Assembly (NCBI GenBank): GCA_003254905.1
Contig: QANU01071046.1
Span: 175,646 to 239,645 of the forward strand
Direction: 5' to 3'
DNA length: 64,000 bases
DNA from: Nissolia schottii
Lineage: Eukaryota; Streptophyta; Magnoliopsida; Fabales; Fabaceae
The translations under genes were made by a program, and so were the position numbers. Shown one piece after another: positions 39,091 to 52,200 of the stretch (position 1 is its first letter; every line of letters begins with the position of its first letter). Under the pieces are notes generated by a model. It was not told the origin of the DNA and did no database searches. It was given only the letters and a program-made list of their open reading frames with translations.

Positions 39091-39385
39091 ATTCTAAAAA
39101 GAATACCAAAAAATTTATTTTCTTATTTCTTACACCCACTTTTGGGAGAGAAAAAAATATATTTTGAATCTCACATACTTTTTACACTATTTACTCTTTC
39201 CTCTCAATTTCTATCCACATCCAAACAAGGAAAAAAGATTTTGATGCTAAAACAAGGAAAATTAATTTCCTTCATTTTACCTTCTTCTCATTGTTCGCCC
39301 AACTAAACATAGTGTTAGGGGCTAATATGCACATAACCTAAGGGGAGGCATGTACCCTTATCTTCCATCAACATATGATGAAGAC

Positions 39386-39720
39386 TTAGGTCATGTTTGT
39401 GAGTCTTTTATATGATAAAAGAGAATGATTATTAATAGATTAAAAGGAAGAAATAATGAACGAAAATGCTTATATCAAGTCAATCTCTTATTTATATATT
39501 TAACAAGTTTAATAATGTATAAAGAAAATTATTGTAAGCAAGCTCTCTCAGGCCCCCAATTTGGAGAAACAATCATTGGGAGGTTTGAGTGGCAAAGAAT
39601 GACACTTTGTCCTCCATAATCATCCATCTCCTTCCATTAAATTCTCTCCCAAATATATTTAGATAAGTCTTTTTATTTTTTATTACTCTTTTATTGACCA
39701 TCCATTTGAACATAGCCTAA
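39386..39720. mobile_element. MITE candidate with TTAGG-type inverted ends
   Basis: The left end TTAGGTCATGTTTG pairs with the right end CAAATGG-adjacent CATAGCCTAA (reverse complement TTAGGCTATGTTCA), 11 of 14 positions. Length is 335 bp. No exact target duplication is visible, so the superfamily is uncertain. Confidence 0.45.
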
Positions 39721-40442
39721 TAAAAGGACTAAAGTACATGTTTTAAAAAGAATTGAGAATTGTCTTGCATATTTTAGAAACAAAAGTGTACATAACATGT
39801 TTTAGCAAGATAAAATGTATTTTTTTACTAATATATAAGTAGATATAAAATTATTCGGGCTAACATTAAATTATTAAAATTATTTATTAATGGTTAGTCA
39901 ATTGATTCAAATGATTCATCACTTATTTTTTTTAAAAGTAAAGTCTTGTTGTAGATGAAAAAAATTAACGTTGGAGTGAGATTATTGATCCATCAAAATT
40001 AAATATAATTAATTACTATAACATTAAATTTTTTAAGATAGTTATAGCCATATTCTATAATATATATATATATATATATAGAATATATTTATTTAGGAAT
40101 AAATGGGGCAGGGACAAATGAGAAAGACTGCACAGGAGTGTCGTCGGGGCTAAGAAGAACATTACGAGGTCATTATATGACAGTTCAAACCAATTTTTGT
40201 CTTCCCCTCCTCAGTCTCTTCTTTCTCTCATTCTCCCGTCTCTCTCTCTATCTGTTTTTTAGTTATAATTCTTTTTTTCCCTCTCTCTAAGTTATAAATA
40301 ATATTCTATTTTGTGTGGAAGAAGGACTTCTTTTGTGGTTGCCATCGTTCGTTTGGTGAGTAGGCCCCGCTACTCTACACATTCACACATGACAATTCGA
40401 ACAGATATATTATTTATTCAGAGAGCTAAAAAGGAGGTACGG

Positions 40443-40473
<31 letters not shown>

Positions 40474-42188
40474 GAAAACAACAGAAATGAATTTTTTTTA
40501 AAAAAGAACTTCATTGATAGAGCATTAAATCACATTTACAAATCAAATTTAATATTCATAAAATATGAATACATCATTCATTAAAAAAAATAATTAGGAG
40601 AAATATATTATTTATACACAAGAGTTGAAGCAGGTATGGATATATAAATAAATAAATAAATAAAAACAAATGAATATAATCAATATAAATGAGGGAAGAA
40701 AAAAAAAAGTGAAAAAAATTCATTTAATTTTTATATCCATAATTACATCATTTTTCTTACGTAGAAATAACATTTTTCAAATTTCAATGCCAACCTTCAA
40801 ATGCGTGTGTTATTTGTATTCATTTACACAATATATCCATTGAGGCAGTGTTTGTTTCACAACGTATATTTAAACACTTTTGGAAATGTTAATTTAAGAA
40901 TGTTTTATTTCTATGTTTTATTATGGTATGAAAATTTATTTATGAAAATAAATCATTTTCAAGAAATTTATTTACCCAAAATTTCTATCACTTTTCATTC
41001 CAACCTCAGGAGTTAGAAATATTTTATTCTCGTATCTTTAAAATGAAATTAATATACAAAAATATCAATTTATCCTCACTAGCTAGATTTAGTTTTCCTT
41101 CCTATGTTTTTTTTCTTCTTAGTGTGTAACTTCCTGTGATAACACACTATGCATCCATATATATAGCCGTCTATTGTACTCCTTGAACCACTCAGAGCTA
41201 GTACAATGTTTGACGAATCTTTTTGCTTACCATAACCCTACTGAGTTAGTGATTTATTGTGAGTTAGCTGTTATTAATACACTTTTCTTTTATATGTACA
41301 GTTTACGTCGTGTCTTTTGCTATGTCTATGTTGATGTTGACTATCTTCTTTTTAACTTCTTTTTATCTTTCTAACGCCTTATTTAATTAATTTAGATGAG
41401 TTGAATAATATTTTAAAAATTAATTTCTAACTTTATATTGTTGGTATAAGTTAAAAAAAAGTGCAAATTTATAATTGCATCTTTTTATTTTTTAGAAGTG
41501 TAAATTTTACTTTTAAAAAATAAGATAATAATAATAATATAATTAAACTTGTTAAGGATATTTGGATAATTAAAATACATTTTTCTAGGAATATGTAATA
41601 TTAACCAAACATGTTTGAAATTTATTATTGGGAATCTAAAAAAAATTCTCAAAAATTTTAATTTTAAAACAAACAAGTTTTTTAGAATGCTTGAGAATGA
41701 CATTCTTAAGTATCTTATTCCAAAAAACTGTGATTTTAGAATGAAATTTCGTAACTCAAAACGTATACCCTTAACACTATGTACTTGCTTATAAATGGTA
41801 AGGATTTCACTCTAATAAGTAAAAAAAATAAAAATATTGTAATGACAACATTAATAATTACAACTTTAGTTCACTTGATTCTCTATTTATATGTAAAATC
41901 CTCAATTTTTAATTTTTTTTACCAACTAAATCTTCAATATCAATAAGCATACTAAGCATAAAGGGGTAACTTGGCCCCTCCTTTTCTCTTTTATCTATCA
42001 TCGTATGTGACAACATAGAAACTCCGTTATTTTTTACGGCAAGACAATTTGGGATGGTTATCTCCTTATCAGCTTATATATTCGAGACATGAATTTTGAT
42101 ATCTCTTTTCCAGAATTAGACTCCTAGCTTTGAAGGTCCCTAAGTTCATGGTTAAACAAACTTGTTGGTATAACGGGTTGCTTCAAAC
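39721..42188. other. AT-rich desert with dinucleotide runs
   Basis: This contains (AT)n at about 40060-40080 and 40443-40466 and several A- or T-rich tracts. I see no exon, tRNA or paired element ends. Confidence 0.45.
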
Positions 42189-42683
42189 TAACGGTGACAA
42201 AAATACCCTTTAAATTCAGATATTCATGGGTATTATCTGCGACAAGTACATGTACGCTTGCAATTTTTGTATCCATAAGGATGAATATTCATACTCATTT
42301 AGTAATGAAGTACCCAACTCATTGAATATTCACTAATTGACCATTAATATATAGAATTATGTAAATATATTTACATATATAAATATAAAACCTAAAATTT
42401 CAAATTTATTGTTATCAAACATTATTGAATTTTTATTATGTTTTTTGCTAATTTAACTTGTGATTTATTAGTAGTAGTATCATAATATATTATATTTTAT
42501 GTTGATTTTTATAATTTTTTTAAATTTTTGCAAATCTCACAAAAAAACCATGGGGATTCAAATCGTCGCGAGTAAAGTTAATAAGTATTCATGATGAGTA
42601 CGAGTGCAGATACCAAAATATTAAACAAATATGGGTAGTAGGAGACATGTACCCATATCCACGGATATACATTGTCAACCCTA
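42189..42683. mobile_element. hAT-like non-autonomous element with perfect 8-bp duplication
   Basis: The perfect target duplication CTTCAAAC lies at 42181-42188 and 42684-42691. The left end TAACGGTGACAA and the reverse complement of the right end, TAGGGTTGACAA, match at 9 of 12. The interior is rich in CCCATATCCACGG / GGGTATT-like blocks. It has no coding capacity; hAT superfamily is inferred from the 8-bp duplication and TA.GG.TGACAA ends. Confidence 0.8.
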
Positions 42684-42910
42684 CTTCAAACTTAATTTTA
42701 GGATTGTTGAACTCTCGAGTTAATTTTTAAACTCTTACGAGTTTTCGATTCTATTACACAAAACGAATTAATGTTTTCATTGGTAAACTCGTATGAATTT
42801 AAAAGTAAACTCTTAACAAAACCTTTAAACTCTTAGATTTATTGAAATCACGAATTTACTTTAAACTCACAAAACCTCTTGACTTTGAAAATCTTACTTA
42901 GGTCATATGG

Positions 42911-43000
42911 TGGTGAATAATGGCAGCAAGGCCCGCGGTGGTATCATTAAGGACCATTATGGTCGCTTCCTCTTTGTGTTCTCTTTGAGTTATATATTTA
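42911..43000 (+). mobile_element. Possible LINE RNase H remnant
   Basis: The plus strand reads VNNGSKARGGIIKDHYGRF then LFVFSLSY. This resembles the GGVIRDHxGxFLxGFS core of plant LINE-associated RNase H domains. Only about 30 residues are visible, so the assignment is weak. Confidence 0.35.
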
Positions 43001-43400
43001 TTAGGGGTAGGTTTTTTTTTTTTTACATTTTGCAAAATAAATTAAATTGAAGACTATAGAAGATCCTTGTTTTCTTAATTGGGATAATTCGCATGAAAAC
43101 AAACGTAAAAAAAACTGAGTTAAAATTGAATAGTTTATAAAATTGAGTTAAACCTACTTAATTCCTCTTATCTGCATGTAGTGACATAGAATTTTTTATA
43201 ATTAGCTAAAAGTATCAACTTAAGTGTGACAGTCGAATATGAAAAAAAAATGTGAAGAAATAAAGATTTATTGTGTTTTAATAAAATTATTGAATAACTG
43301 ATGAAAAATAAGGAAATAAAGATTTGCTCCTGGTGCCACTAAATTGATTTTGGTCTCTGAGAATTGAAAATTATATGCGAGCGCACTATGATTAATTATA

Positions 43401-43501
43401 TAGGGTTACGATTATGGTTAGAATTTGGTTTTAGGGTTTAGGACTAGGGTTAGGTCTAAAGGGTTAGGGTTGTGGGTAGGGTTATTAATTTAGGGTTAAG
43501 G
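43401..43501. repeat. Degenerate interstitial telomere-like repeats
   Basis: About 100 bp with repeated TTTAGGG, TTAGGGTT, AGGGTTAGG and GGGTTAGGGTTGTGGG strings. Units are diverged and spaced irregularly. It sits in the gene desert, 700 bp before tRNA-Arg, and is not at a chromosome end as far as the window shows. Confidence 0.6.
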
Positions 43502-44163
43502 TAAGCAAGTGCGGATATAAATGTAAAATTACACAAGGTAAAATTCACCAAATCGGTTGGCAAATACTTTACAAATGTGGCGTTTGGGTTGGCGACTTTG
43601 TACACGATTCGCCAGGGGTGTTAGCGAATCTGACGTGGTCTTGCCACGCTGCCACGCGAGTCACGTCAATTAAGACAGGCATATTCCTATAAAATGTTTA
43701 GAAACAGAGACATTTTAGTAATTTATTTGAATTGCAGGGATACTTTAGTAAAATCGACAAAAAGTTAAACAAGAGAAATCGCCTGTATTTATTGTATAGA
43801 TAACAAATGGACGAGAGTTATAAACTTTAATTGTTTATCATGATTTAGTTGCGTAATTGAGGCGGTACAATTTTTTAGAGTGATGACGCGGCATATTTAT
43901 TTTGTTTCATCGTACATCTGTCATAAATTACTTTTGAATTATATGTTGAGTCATAATACGGTTCATTCCCATAGAAGCAAAATATTATAGAAAATCGTTA
44001 TCTTAATTATTAAGACCCATACCAATATTTTTCAATAACTAAGGCGACAAAGAAAGTTCGCAACGAGTGAGTGGACAAAGTAAATTATATTACGAACAAT
44101 TTTTGGTACCGAAAGATGCCTCTTTTTGCTAATTAAATATTATCTAGATCTTTTAACTGATAA

Positions 44164-44236
44164 GCGCTCGTGGCCTAATGGATAAGGCGCCTGACTTCTA
44201 ATCAGGCGATTGTGGGTTCGAGTCCCACCGGGCGTG
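44164..44236 (+). tRNA. trnR-UCU: tRNA-Arg(UCU)
   Basis: 73 nt. Acceptor stem GCGCTCG pairs with CGGGCGT (with G-T pairs) and discriminator G. D arm GGCCTAATGGATAAGGC, anticodon arm CCTGACTTCTAATCAGG with anticodon TCT, and T arm GTGGGTTCGAGTCCCAC are all intact. There is no intron or encoded CCA. It is an isolated gene in the repeat-rich desert and reads AGA/AGG codons. Confidence 0.95.
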
Positions 44237-44761
44237 AATTTTTGAACTTTATAATAAAGAGATCTGCATATGTCAATACCAATCAAATTCATATGGCAAC
44301 TCCTATTTTCTTAGAAGAATCAAATTCATTAAGGATAATCATACATTGATACATAGTTAGAAAAATAACCAATACATGTATCCCTAAACTATATCGGAAC
44401 CATCCAACAAAAAAGGCAAATACCATCACCAATATTCTCAATAAAATAAAATCAACAACACACAATCACAATATAACCACCAAAATTATATTTTTCACTG
44501 TGCAAAGCATGAGAATGACATGAGTGAGGTTGATACCCTTAACATATCAACAACCACAACAACACAAACCTCCAAACATTTCATGCTAATTTTATTCTCC
44601 ATCAGATTTCACATCATTCGGCACCCACATTATTTCATTAACATCATTTTTCACTCATTCCAACTAATATTTTCTGCACTTATCCACCTCTTTCCTATTG
44701 AAAACCAAATTTAAATTTTTGAATCAATTCTTGAGATAAAAAAAAACTATTCCTTAGAAGG
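44237..44761. other. AT-rich spacer after tRNA-Arg
   Basis: Between the tRNA and the solo LTR. It includes AAC/CAA-rich patches but no recognisable gene. The last five bases, GAAGG, form the left target duplication of the LTR. Confidence 0.5.
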
Positions 44762-45294
44762 TGTAGCGACCCTCAATAGCCCTAAGAGGCGTCTCGCGCG
44801 AGACGTTCTGGGGAAGGCATCTTGCGCGAGACATGCACTATGTCAGCTCCGCGTTTTTTTGCTTTAGGAGCATTTTATGAGGCTCGTCTTGTTCGTTTGG
44901 TCACTCCCTTGCCTATATATTGAGTTCTCCTCCCCCATTCTAACCCTCTTAGAGTTCAGACTCCTTCTTCCCTATTAGAAGAGTTCTGCTCAATTCTTTC
45001 CCTCTTGATAGGTAGCCATTCCTTATTTTAGGATGGCTTAGGTAGTAGGCTCCAGCGCCACCACTGTGTTAGTGGTGGCCTACGGTGGTCCTCGGGACGC
45101 CGTGGCGATGCCAGAACGCCGTAGTGACGCTAGAGTTGCTACTGTAGGGCTTATAAGTTTAAAATTTTGTTGTATGGGTTTCTGATGGTGGTTTGGTAGG
45201 CTTTCCAGGTCCACAACACTAAGAGCCCCCAATGCCAGTGTTCATCTGTTCCGCGACATTCCAAGTAAGTGGTGGTCCCATATCGTCGATGGTC

Positions 45295-46701
45295 TGATAA
45301 GTGTCATATTTTGGTAATTTCATAGGTTAAAATGACACTTATCTGCATTGTTTAATATGAATTTACGAACCAATTTCCCCTCTTTTGTAGGATTTTAGTA
45401 TAGTTCATGAGAATGGATATAAATATTGTAAAATAATGAATTTCTTGTTAAATTTCTATAGGAATGAGAGGAACGAAGCAAAGAGCTTAGAAGTAAGAAG
45501 AATTGAAGAACCAAGAGAAGCTTTAGGCCGCTCAGCGCCCTATTATGGCGACTCAGTGCCCTCTGTGCCAAGTGGAGTTGCTTAAGAGCTCAGTAACTTC
45601 AAGATAAAGAAACCCAAATGCCAAGCAATCCGCACATCGCCCCTTACAGCCGCTCAACAACTTGAATGGATGATAACAAGCTTGCTTAGAGATGAAGCAA
45701 CTTCAAGTTGAAGTAATCCTCAACCACCTAGGCCGCTCAGCGACCTAGGAAAACCACTCAACGGTCTGGGCCAGAATTCTCTATGTAAGGAGGCCTGAAC
45801 GCATTCACTCGAAGAAAGGGGATTACACTTCACATTCAGAATTCAAAACTTCAGTTCAGAGTCATAGAGACCAAGAGGAAGACAGAGAAAGAAGCCAAGA
45901 AAAGTCCAACGAGCAAGAGCGACACTCACCGTGGCAGCGTGAGAACGTGTCATGGTGAGCGTACATTACCTTGCGCCTTTGATTTCTTCTTGTAAGATGG
46001 ATAGTTAATCCTCTTGTTGTTGAGATTTAGCGAGTACTATGGTTTGATGGTATCCATTTAACTCTTTTATATATGAAGTTATTAAATTCCATGATTTACA
46101 TGATTTGATCTTGAACTTAATGTCTGTTTTAGTCTGATCAACTACGACTTGAATTAAGATTTGATTTGTGTGCGAAAGCAACATCATTGAATCGGAGCTA
46201 GATTCAATCATCTAATATTCCTAATTGCTAGAGATAGAGTTAGGGCTATTAGTCGTTTTAACACCCGAAATTATATCAGTTTGCTTTGTTAGTTTGTACA
46301 AGAGATTGACAAAATGACAAAGGGAACTGAATAATCTTTTCATGCTTGAAAGAGATGAATAAGATAAGAACTAGTGGCGAGGAATCAAAGGAATTGATAA
46401 TTCATATGCATTGAGTTAATGGATATATGAAAATTGTATTACGAGTTAATTCTCAACAAGCTTTCCTATCTAGTTTTCACTCGGTGTGATTTTATCGCTT
46501 TATTTTAATTTTTTTGTTTTAAATTATAAATTCACAAACAACCATCTATCTTGCCTAGTTGTGAAAACTTAAAAATGACTTTATTATCCAACTCCCTGTG
46601 TATACGACTATACCGAGCTATACTGCAATTGAATCCCTCTGAGATTTGAAAGTTGTAAAGTAGGATATATAAAATGACGAGAGTATAAAAAGCTTTCAAC
46701 A
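45295..46701. mobile_element. Nested solo LTR, perfect TGGTC duplication
   Basis: The inserted segment begins TGATAAGTGTCAT and ends TTTCAACA (TG...CA ends). It is flanked by the perfect 5-bp duplication TGGTC (45290-45294 and 46702-46706) inside the older LTR. Length is 1407 bp with no coding frame or second LTR, so a solo LTR is most likely. The interior carries repeated CGCTCAGCG/CGCTCAACA strings. It is younger than the host LTR. Confidence 0.8.
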
Positions 46702-47666
46702 TGGTCCCACTTTAGTGGTCCACCAATCGAGTCAGTTGTGCCAGGACATGTTAGGAAGTTATTAGAGAATCTATTTTAGTTATAACATGCTATCCAGACA
46801 CATGTATGATCAGTAATTGCTATGTATGCCATATTATGACGTACGCTATGTTATATATGTCATGCTATATTATGCTATGTTATGTTATGACAAAGACCAT
46901 AACCCATAAGTTTGATATCCTTAGAAATGCTAGGTTAAGATTACACATAAGACGTAAATAATAAAGACTATGATTAAGGCAGAGACCCTAACGAGGGGCA
47001 GGTTCTGACTAAAGTAAGACTTAGTACTTAAGTTGTCTGTTTTGACGCACCTCTTTTACCTGTGAATCATGTCCTAAGTGGGAGACCTTAGTACTCAAGT
47101 CGAACTAATAAACAAAGACTAGTTAAATAGGATAGACTTGTTATAATCAGTAGCCTTAAGCCTTAAACAACTTAGATAATCAAAGAAAGTTCCTTAAAAG
47201 ACTTCACAAACAGTAGACACTAGAGTAGATGACCTAGAACAGTATGAGTTCCTACGACCTCGTAAACTAGACCCACCAGTTACGACATGCGTGCCCTGCC
47301 AGTTTTATGAGAGCCATGCTCTACAGTTACTGTACGCGTGCCTTATCATACCCCTCGAGCGCCAGGCTCCTCAGATTAGGGTATGCGTACCCTCACAGGT
47401 ATCCAGGTTGCGTGTGTACCGGAACCACCCGAAATTATTCCTGGTGAAGTAAGGTTGAGTTGCGACTCCTTTGAATCATGCTCCTCCACTAGGGACGTGG
47501 GCATACGTACAATTTTCAGTTATCAGTTCAATTTATCCAGCAGTTATCCAATTTAATCAGTTTATTTCAGTATGCGCAGTTTGTACAGTATATGTGCAGT
47601 TCATTAAACCATTCAGTGTACGCAGTCATGTAATATATTTATTATTGTACTTATTTCTTCAATTAA

Positions 47667-47675
<9 letters not shown>

Positions 47676-47726
<51 letters not shown>

Positions 47727-47727
47727 G
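47676..47727. repeat. (GT)n microsatellite
   Basis: About 25 GT units, preceded by a short (AT)n run, in the outer solo LTR. It is a simple-sequence repeat and a likely polymorphic marker. Confidence 0.95.
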
Positions 47728-48306
47728 CCGTGACATTGTCTGCAGTACTTGCTATGTGTGTAGTACTGAGTTACCTACACTGAGTTGACAACTCACCCCT
47801 CTGTCAAACCATTTCAGATTTTGCTGAGGATAATGAGGACGTCCCCTCTAGTAGCAGTGAGGATCCAACGTCAATGGTAAGCTTCGCCTCGCAGTAGGAT
47901 CTACCATAAGAGTATTTTAGTAGTTATACTCTAGACATTTAGGACAAGGTCCAACAGTTTATCATGAACTTTATTTAAGATATTATTACTTTGTAATTCA
48001 TTTATATTTCAGTTCAGATACTATGTAAACAGTTTTCAGTTATTAATCAATTTTTAATTATTAATTGCATTCATTACATGTTAGTATGCCACGTCAATAC
48101 TTTCGTAGGGCAATAACCCTACGTGCGATCACTTTCTAAATTGGGGCATGATAGAAGGTTTCGCACCATAAGGTGAGTTAGTTTGATCCCACGAATGTAA
48201 TTTTTGAAATCACATAATGGGAGTGTACTTACCATTGTAATTTCTTATAAGGCTTTGCACCATCAAAAAGAATTAGTAGCCAGATGAAGTACGAAACAAT
48301 TATAAT

Positions 48307-48955
48307 TAGGGGTGTTCATAACCCAGTCTGGCCCGCCAACCCGGACTGACCCGATTTTAATTGGGCCCGATTTATAAAAAACTCTAAAAAAACCCGATTT
48401 TAATTCATACCGGGTTCGGGTTTAGCTTTGGGTCACCCGGCCCGGCGGCCCGTATGCTATACTATTATGAATTTTTTATCTTTTTTTCTTCCCATCCCAT
48501 TATGAGAAATCACAAGAATGAAAGGAATTGGATTCTTGCAATCTCATCCCATCCCATGATTGGAAATTTATTGTAGTTAACTTTATTGCAAATCTATTGT
48601 AGTTTGGAGTTGATTTTTGTTCTTTTGCATGCTTTCAATTTTGTGATGTGTCTTTTGTCTGTTCATAGTGATATATAGCAGCCACAGGTGCTCATATTTT
48701 GCACATTTTATTCTTGAATTGGTTTTTGACTTCAAGGAGTTTTATTTTACAATAAAAAAGACTTTTAGGAAATATAGAATCAAACATTTTGGCCCGCTTT
48801 GGCCCGGTCCAAACTCGAGTTTTAACTTGGCCCGAAGATGATCGGGCCTATCAGGTTTAGGGTCGGGTTTGAGTCCTCAAAATTGACCCGGTCTAAATAT
48901 ATGGCTGGGTTCGGGTATAGGCCAACCCGGCCCAACCCAGCCATGAACACCCCTA
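48307..48955. mobile_element. hAT-like element with TAGGGGTGTTCAT ends
   Basis: The left end TAGGGGTGTTCAT is the exact reverse complement of the right end ATGAACACCCCTA. The flanking 8-mers ATTATAAT (48299-48306) and GTTATAAT (48956-48963) match at 7 of 8. The 649-bp body has GGCCCG/CGGGTT-rich subterminal blocks and an AT-rich centre, with no transposase. Confidence 0.82.
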
Positions 48956-49299
48956 GTTATAATTAGTATGTATAGTATAATTTCTTTTTAATCGTGGGAT
49001 AGGTTTTTATTTGAATTTTTTTTCCTTTTTTGTCAAGTAGTAGGGCTTAAGGCTATATTAAGATTTCATTAGCGTGATGGGACATTGCATTATATTGCAT
49101 CTTAAGCCCCAGTGTATACTATGGTTTGCTAAAGTCAGCAGATGAAAATACACTATTCCCTGATTTTGGAAGGAAAGGTATTGGTTTTGTTCATTTTGAT
49201 GTCGTGTATCTGTTCGCCCATATTTAAAATTGACTTTAAGAAGTTGTTGGATACTTCACAGTAGTCCGGTGCTTAACCTAGTGACTATTTTGGTCCAAG

Positions 49300-52200
49300 T
49301 ATGAAGTAATAAGAAAGAGTGTTAGGAAAAGTAAGAGTAGAAGAGTAGATGCAGATAAAGAATAGAGATGATGATATTATACTTATTCTCATATGTGACT
49401 TATATTAAGCATCCAAAACACTATTTATACGTTAAGAGTGAAAAATATATAAACATATCAAATCGCAGAAGATCTCACAAATTAATGACATTCACCTAAT
49501 CATATAAACATGTTAATTGATTACTCTTGTCTAAAACCTCGTTGATTTTAAGAGGTAGGAACTAAAGTCTATTTTGTTAATTTTTATGATATAGTCGTGG
49601 TTCCACGTGCAAATAAAAAACTTCTTAATTTTGCCAAAGTATAAAAAAGAGAAAAAGAATCTTACAACTACATAACTATTAAATTATGATTTTAATTCAT
49701 ATGAATAAATTAAATCTATAAAAATGTCACAATAAATATTAAAAATCATTCTAGTATGTTCTTGTTGAACAATAACTAAATCTCGCTAACTAGCTTACAC
49801 TAAAAACTATATCCAGTGGCATATTATTAGCGAGATATAATAGTGCTCCAATGACACTAATATGTGGTACTTTAAGAACGAAAAATTTCTTGTCCTTTTT
49901 ATAAGGTCTTAATTGATCTTTATCAACTAATCTCACAACCATTAGAGTACTTTATGGATGTGCTCAATTTACACAAACTCATTCGAGAGTCTTCTCAGCA
50001 TAAGTTGATTGATAAACAAATATTGACTTGTTAAATGCTATATGTGTAAACCAATAATGCTATATAACAATTTAGATCCAAATCATTTTATGAAAATACA
50101 TGGGTAAATGAGATCAATTTTATACACATATCTTAATAAGAATGGACTTAGGCGATTGCACTATATACACCATGATTATTTTAATCAATATAAGGATTGT
50201 TGAAGTCTTAATGAACAAAAGTTTCTCGAAATTTCTATATGTTTAAGCTATTTTAAATCCTTCAGAGATTTTTATAAAATTTTGCTAGTTAGTAAGCCAA
50301 ATTAATGGGCTTATAGATGCATGTCTAATTTCTTTATTAATTGCCAGAATAAAATTAAATTCACTACTAGAGAATATATCTCCATATAGTCAATGCCAAG
50401 TTTTCTGAAAACTCTTGCTACAAGTCGTGTTTTATATCTTATCTTTCCCCATTTCATTTTTGCACAAAAAACTCACTTGCACCCCACTGTTTCACACCTT
50501 CCGGTGTTGGACTATATATCTCAAATAATTCATATTTTTTAAGTGAAGTTATATTCAACATTTGCGCCTTTTCACATTGGCCAATCATTTCTATGTCAAA
50601 ATTCTTTGACAGATTTTTATTCAAGATCCTCATCTTGTTTTATTATTTTAATAGCAACATTACGTGCATATAACATTGTCGACAACAATATGATTTCGAT
50701 CGATTCCATATTTTTCATAACGACATAACTCATCGAGATCTCTTTAATTATGCTTTGTCATTTTTAAGTACCTGAACCTCTTTTGGGGGTTTTGTCAATA
50801 GTTATATCTTTAGGCTCTTTTTGAGCATTTGCCACCATATTATGACCATCTTGACTAACTGTTCCTTTCCATTTTCAAGGATTTTAATAGTTGAAACTGA
50901 CTATGCTATCACGCTACACGTGTGACTTATTTTCATTTACACTAATAAGTTTGTCCTTCTGGAACATCATCTCAAATTGGAGCATTTGTAGATGTACATG
51001 AGATTTTCATAATTCTCTTTGGATCAGTAAATAAAGCTGACGGTTGATTTGCAATACTTTGCGTATAAATTATCTTTTCACATTGCCTTTTATGAGGATC
51101 TAAATGTGATAATGACAATGTATTCATGCAATTTCTTGTTTTAGCTGCTTATTTTCTCCCCATAATGTTGGAAAAATTATTTCATCAAAATGACAATAAA
51201 ATGAATATTGTTGTAAATAAATCTCTAATTGGTTCGAGATAGTTTATAATAAAAGGGATTTCATAACCAACCATATATTTCCAACATTCTCTAATGTCTC
51301 ATCTTTGTATGTTGTGGTGGAAAAATTTGAACATAAATCCCATATTTGAAAATGTTAAATATTTGACCCCTCACCAAAAGCCAATTGTAATTGGAATAAT
51401 TTATAAAAATTTGTTAACATGATGCGTACAAGTGTTGTTGCATGCAAGATAACATGTCCACATGAAGTTTTGTTCTCATAAGTAATGATCTAGCTATTAA
51501 TTAGAGATATTTAATAAATAACTCTACTTGACCATGCATGAATAGGAGCATCATGATCTTCAACTGTTGTTCCATTTTGACATATAGTAATCATTAAAAT
51601 CTTGAGACATTAACTCACCATTATTATCAAGACAAACAATCTTAATGACATTATTTGGATATTCCGCTCTTAAATTATTTGAGCAATTTTAAATTATTTG
51701 AGCAATCAATCTTCTAAACTTCAGATTATGAGTTAATGATAAACACACATGTGACCATTTATTCGATACATCTATTAAAATCACATGCAATTTATAAGTG
51801 GTCAACATGATGGGTGAATGGACCCACATAGTTCACCCTCAAAAAAATGCAAAATTATTCTTTTACAAATTTACTTGTTGATTGTCTCATAATTAATTTA
51901 TTTGAGAACAAGTAACACACGAAAATTCTTTAGCTCAAAAAATCTTTTGGCTCTTTGATGAACTTTAAAATGAATTCTCAAAAATTATTTACATCATAAT
52001 TAAACTCGAATAACCTTACCGGTGATGCTAAAAATTCGGGTCAAGTAAACTTCTGGTTTATGGTAGCATAAGTTTCAATTACGACAATATTTTTATAATA
52101 CAAACCAGAGAAAAACATGTAGTTTTCTAATACATATTTATTCTCCGATATAATAGTTTTAATATGGAGACATTCAATGTTCTCCTTATTTACAATCTCA

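Larger units (their letters stand above)
44762..48153. mobile_element. Old solo LTR (Ty3/gypsy-like), interrupted by a nested LTR
   Basis: The element begins TGTAGCGACCC and ends ATTGGGGCATGATA, flanked by the perfect 5-bp duplication GAAGG (44757-44761 and 48154-48158). The end is TA instead of the canonical CA, so it has decayed. Without the 1.4 kb insertion at 45295-46701 the LTR is about 2.0 kb. No gag or pol is present, so it is read as a solo LTR formed by recombination. The TGTAGCGACCC start and GGGGCGTGA-like end resemble plant gypsy LTRs; the superfamily is inferred. Confidence 0.7.

Noticed and set aside
47471-47788. 105-residue frame across the (GT)n tract
   Set aside because: Its CVCVCV stretch is the dinucleotide repeat read as codons, inside a solo LTR.
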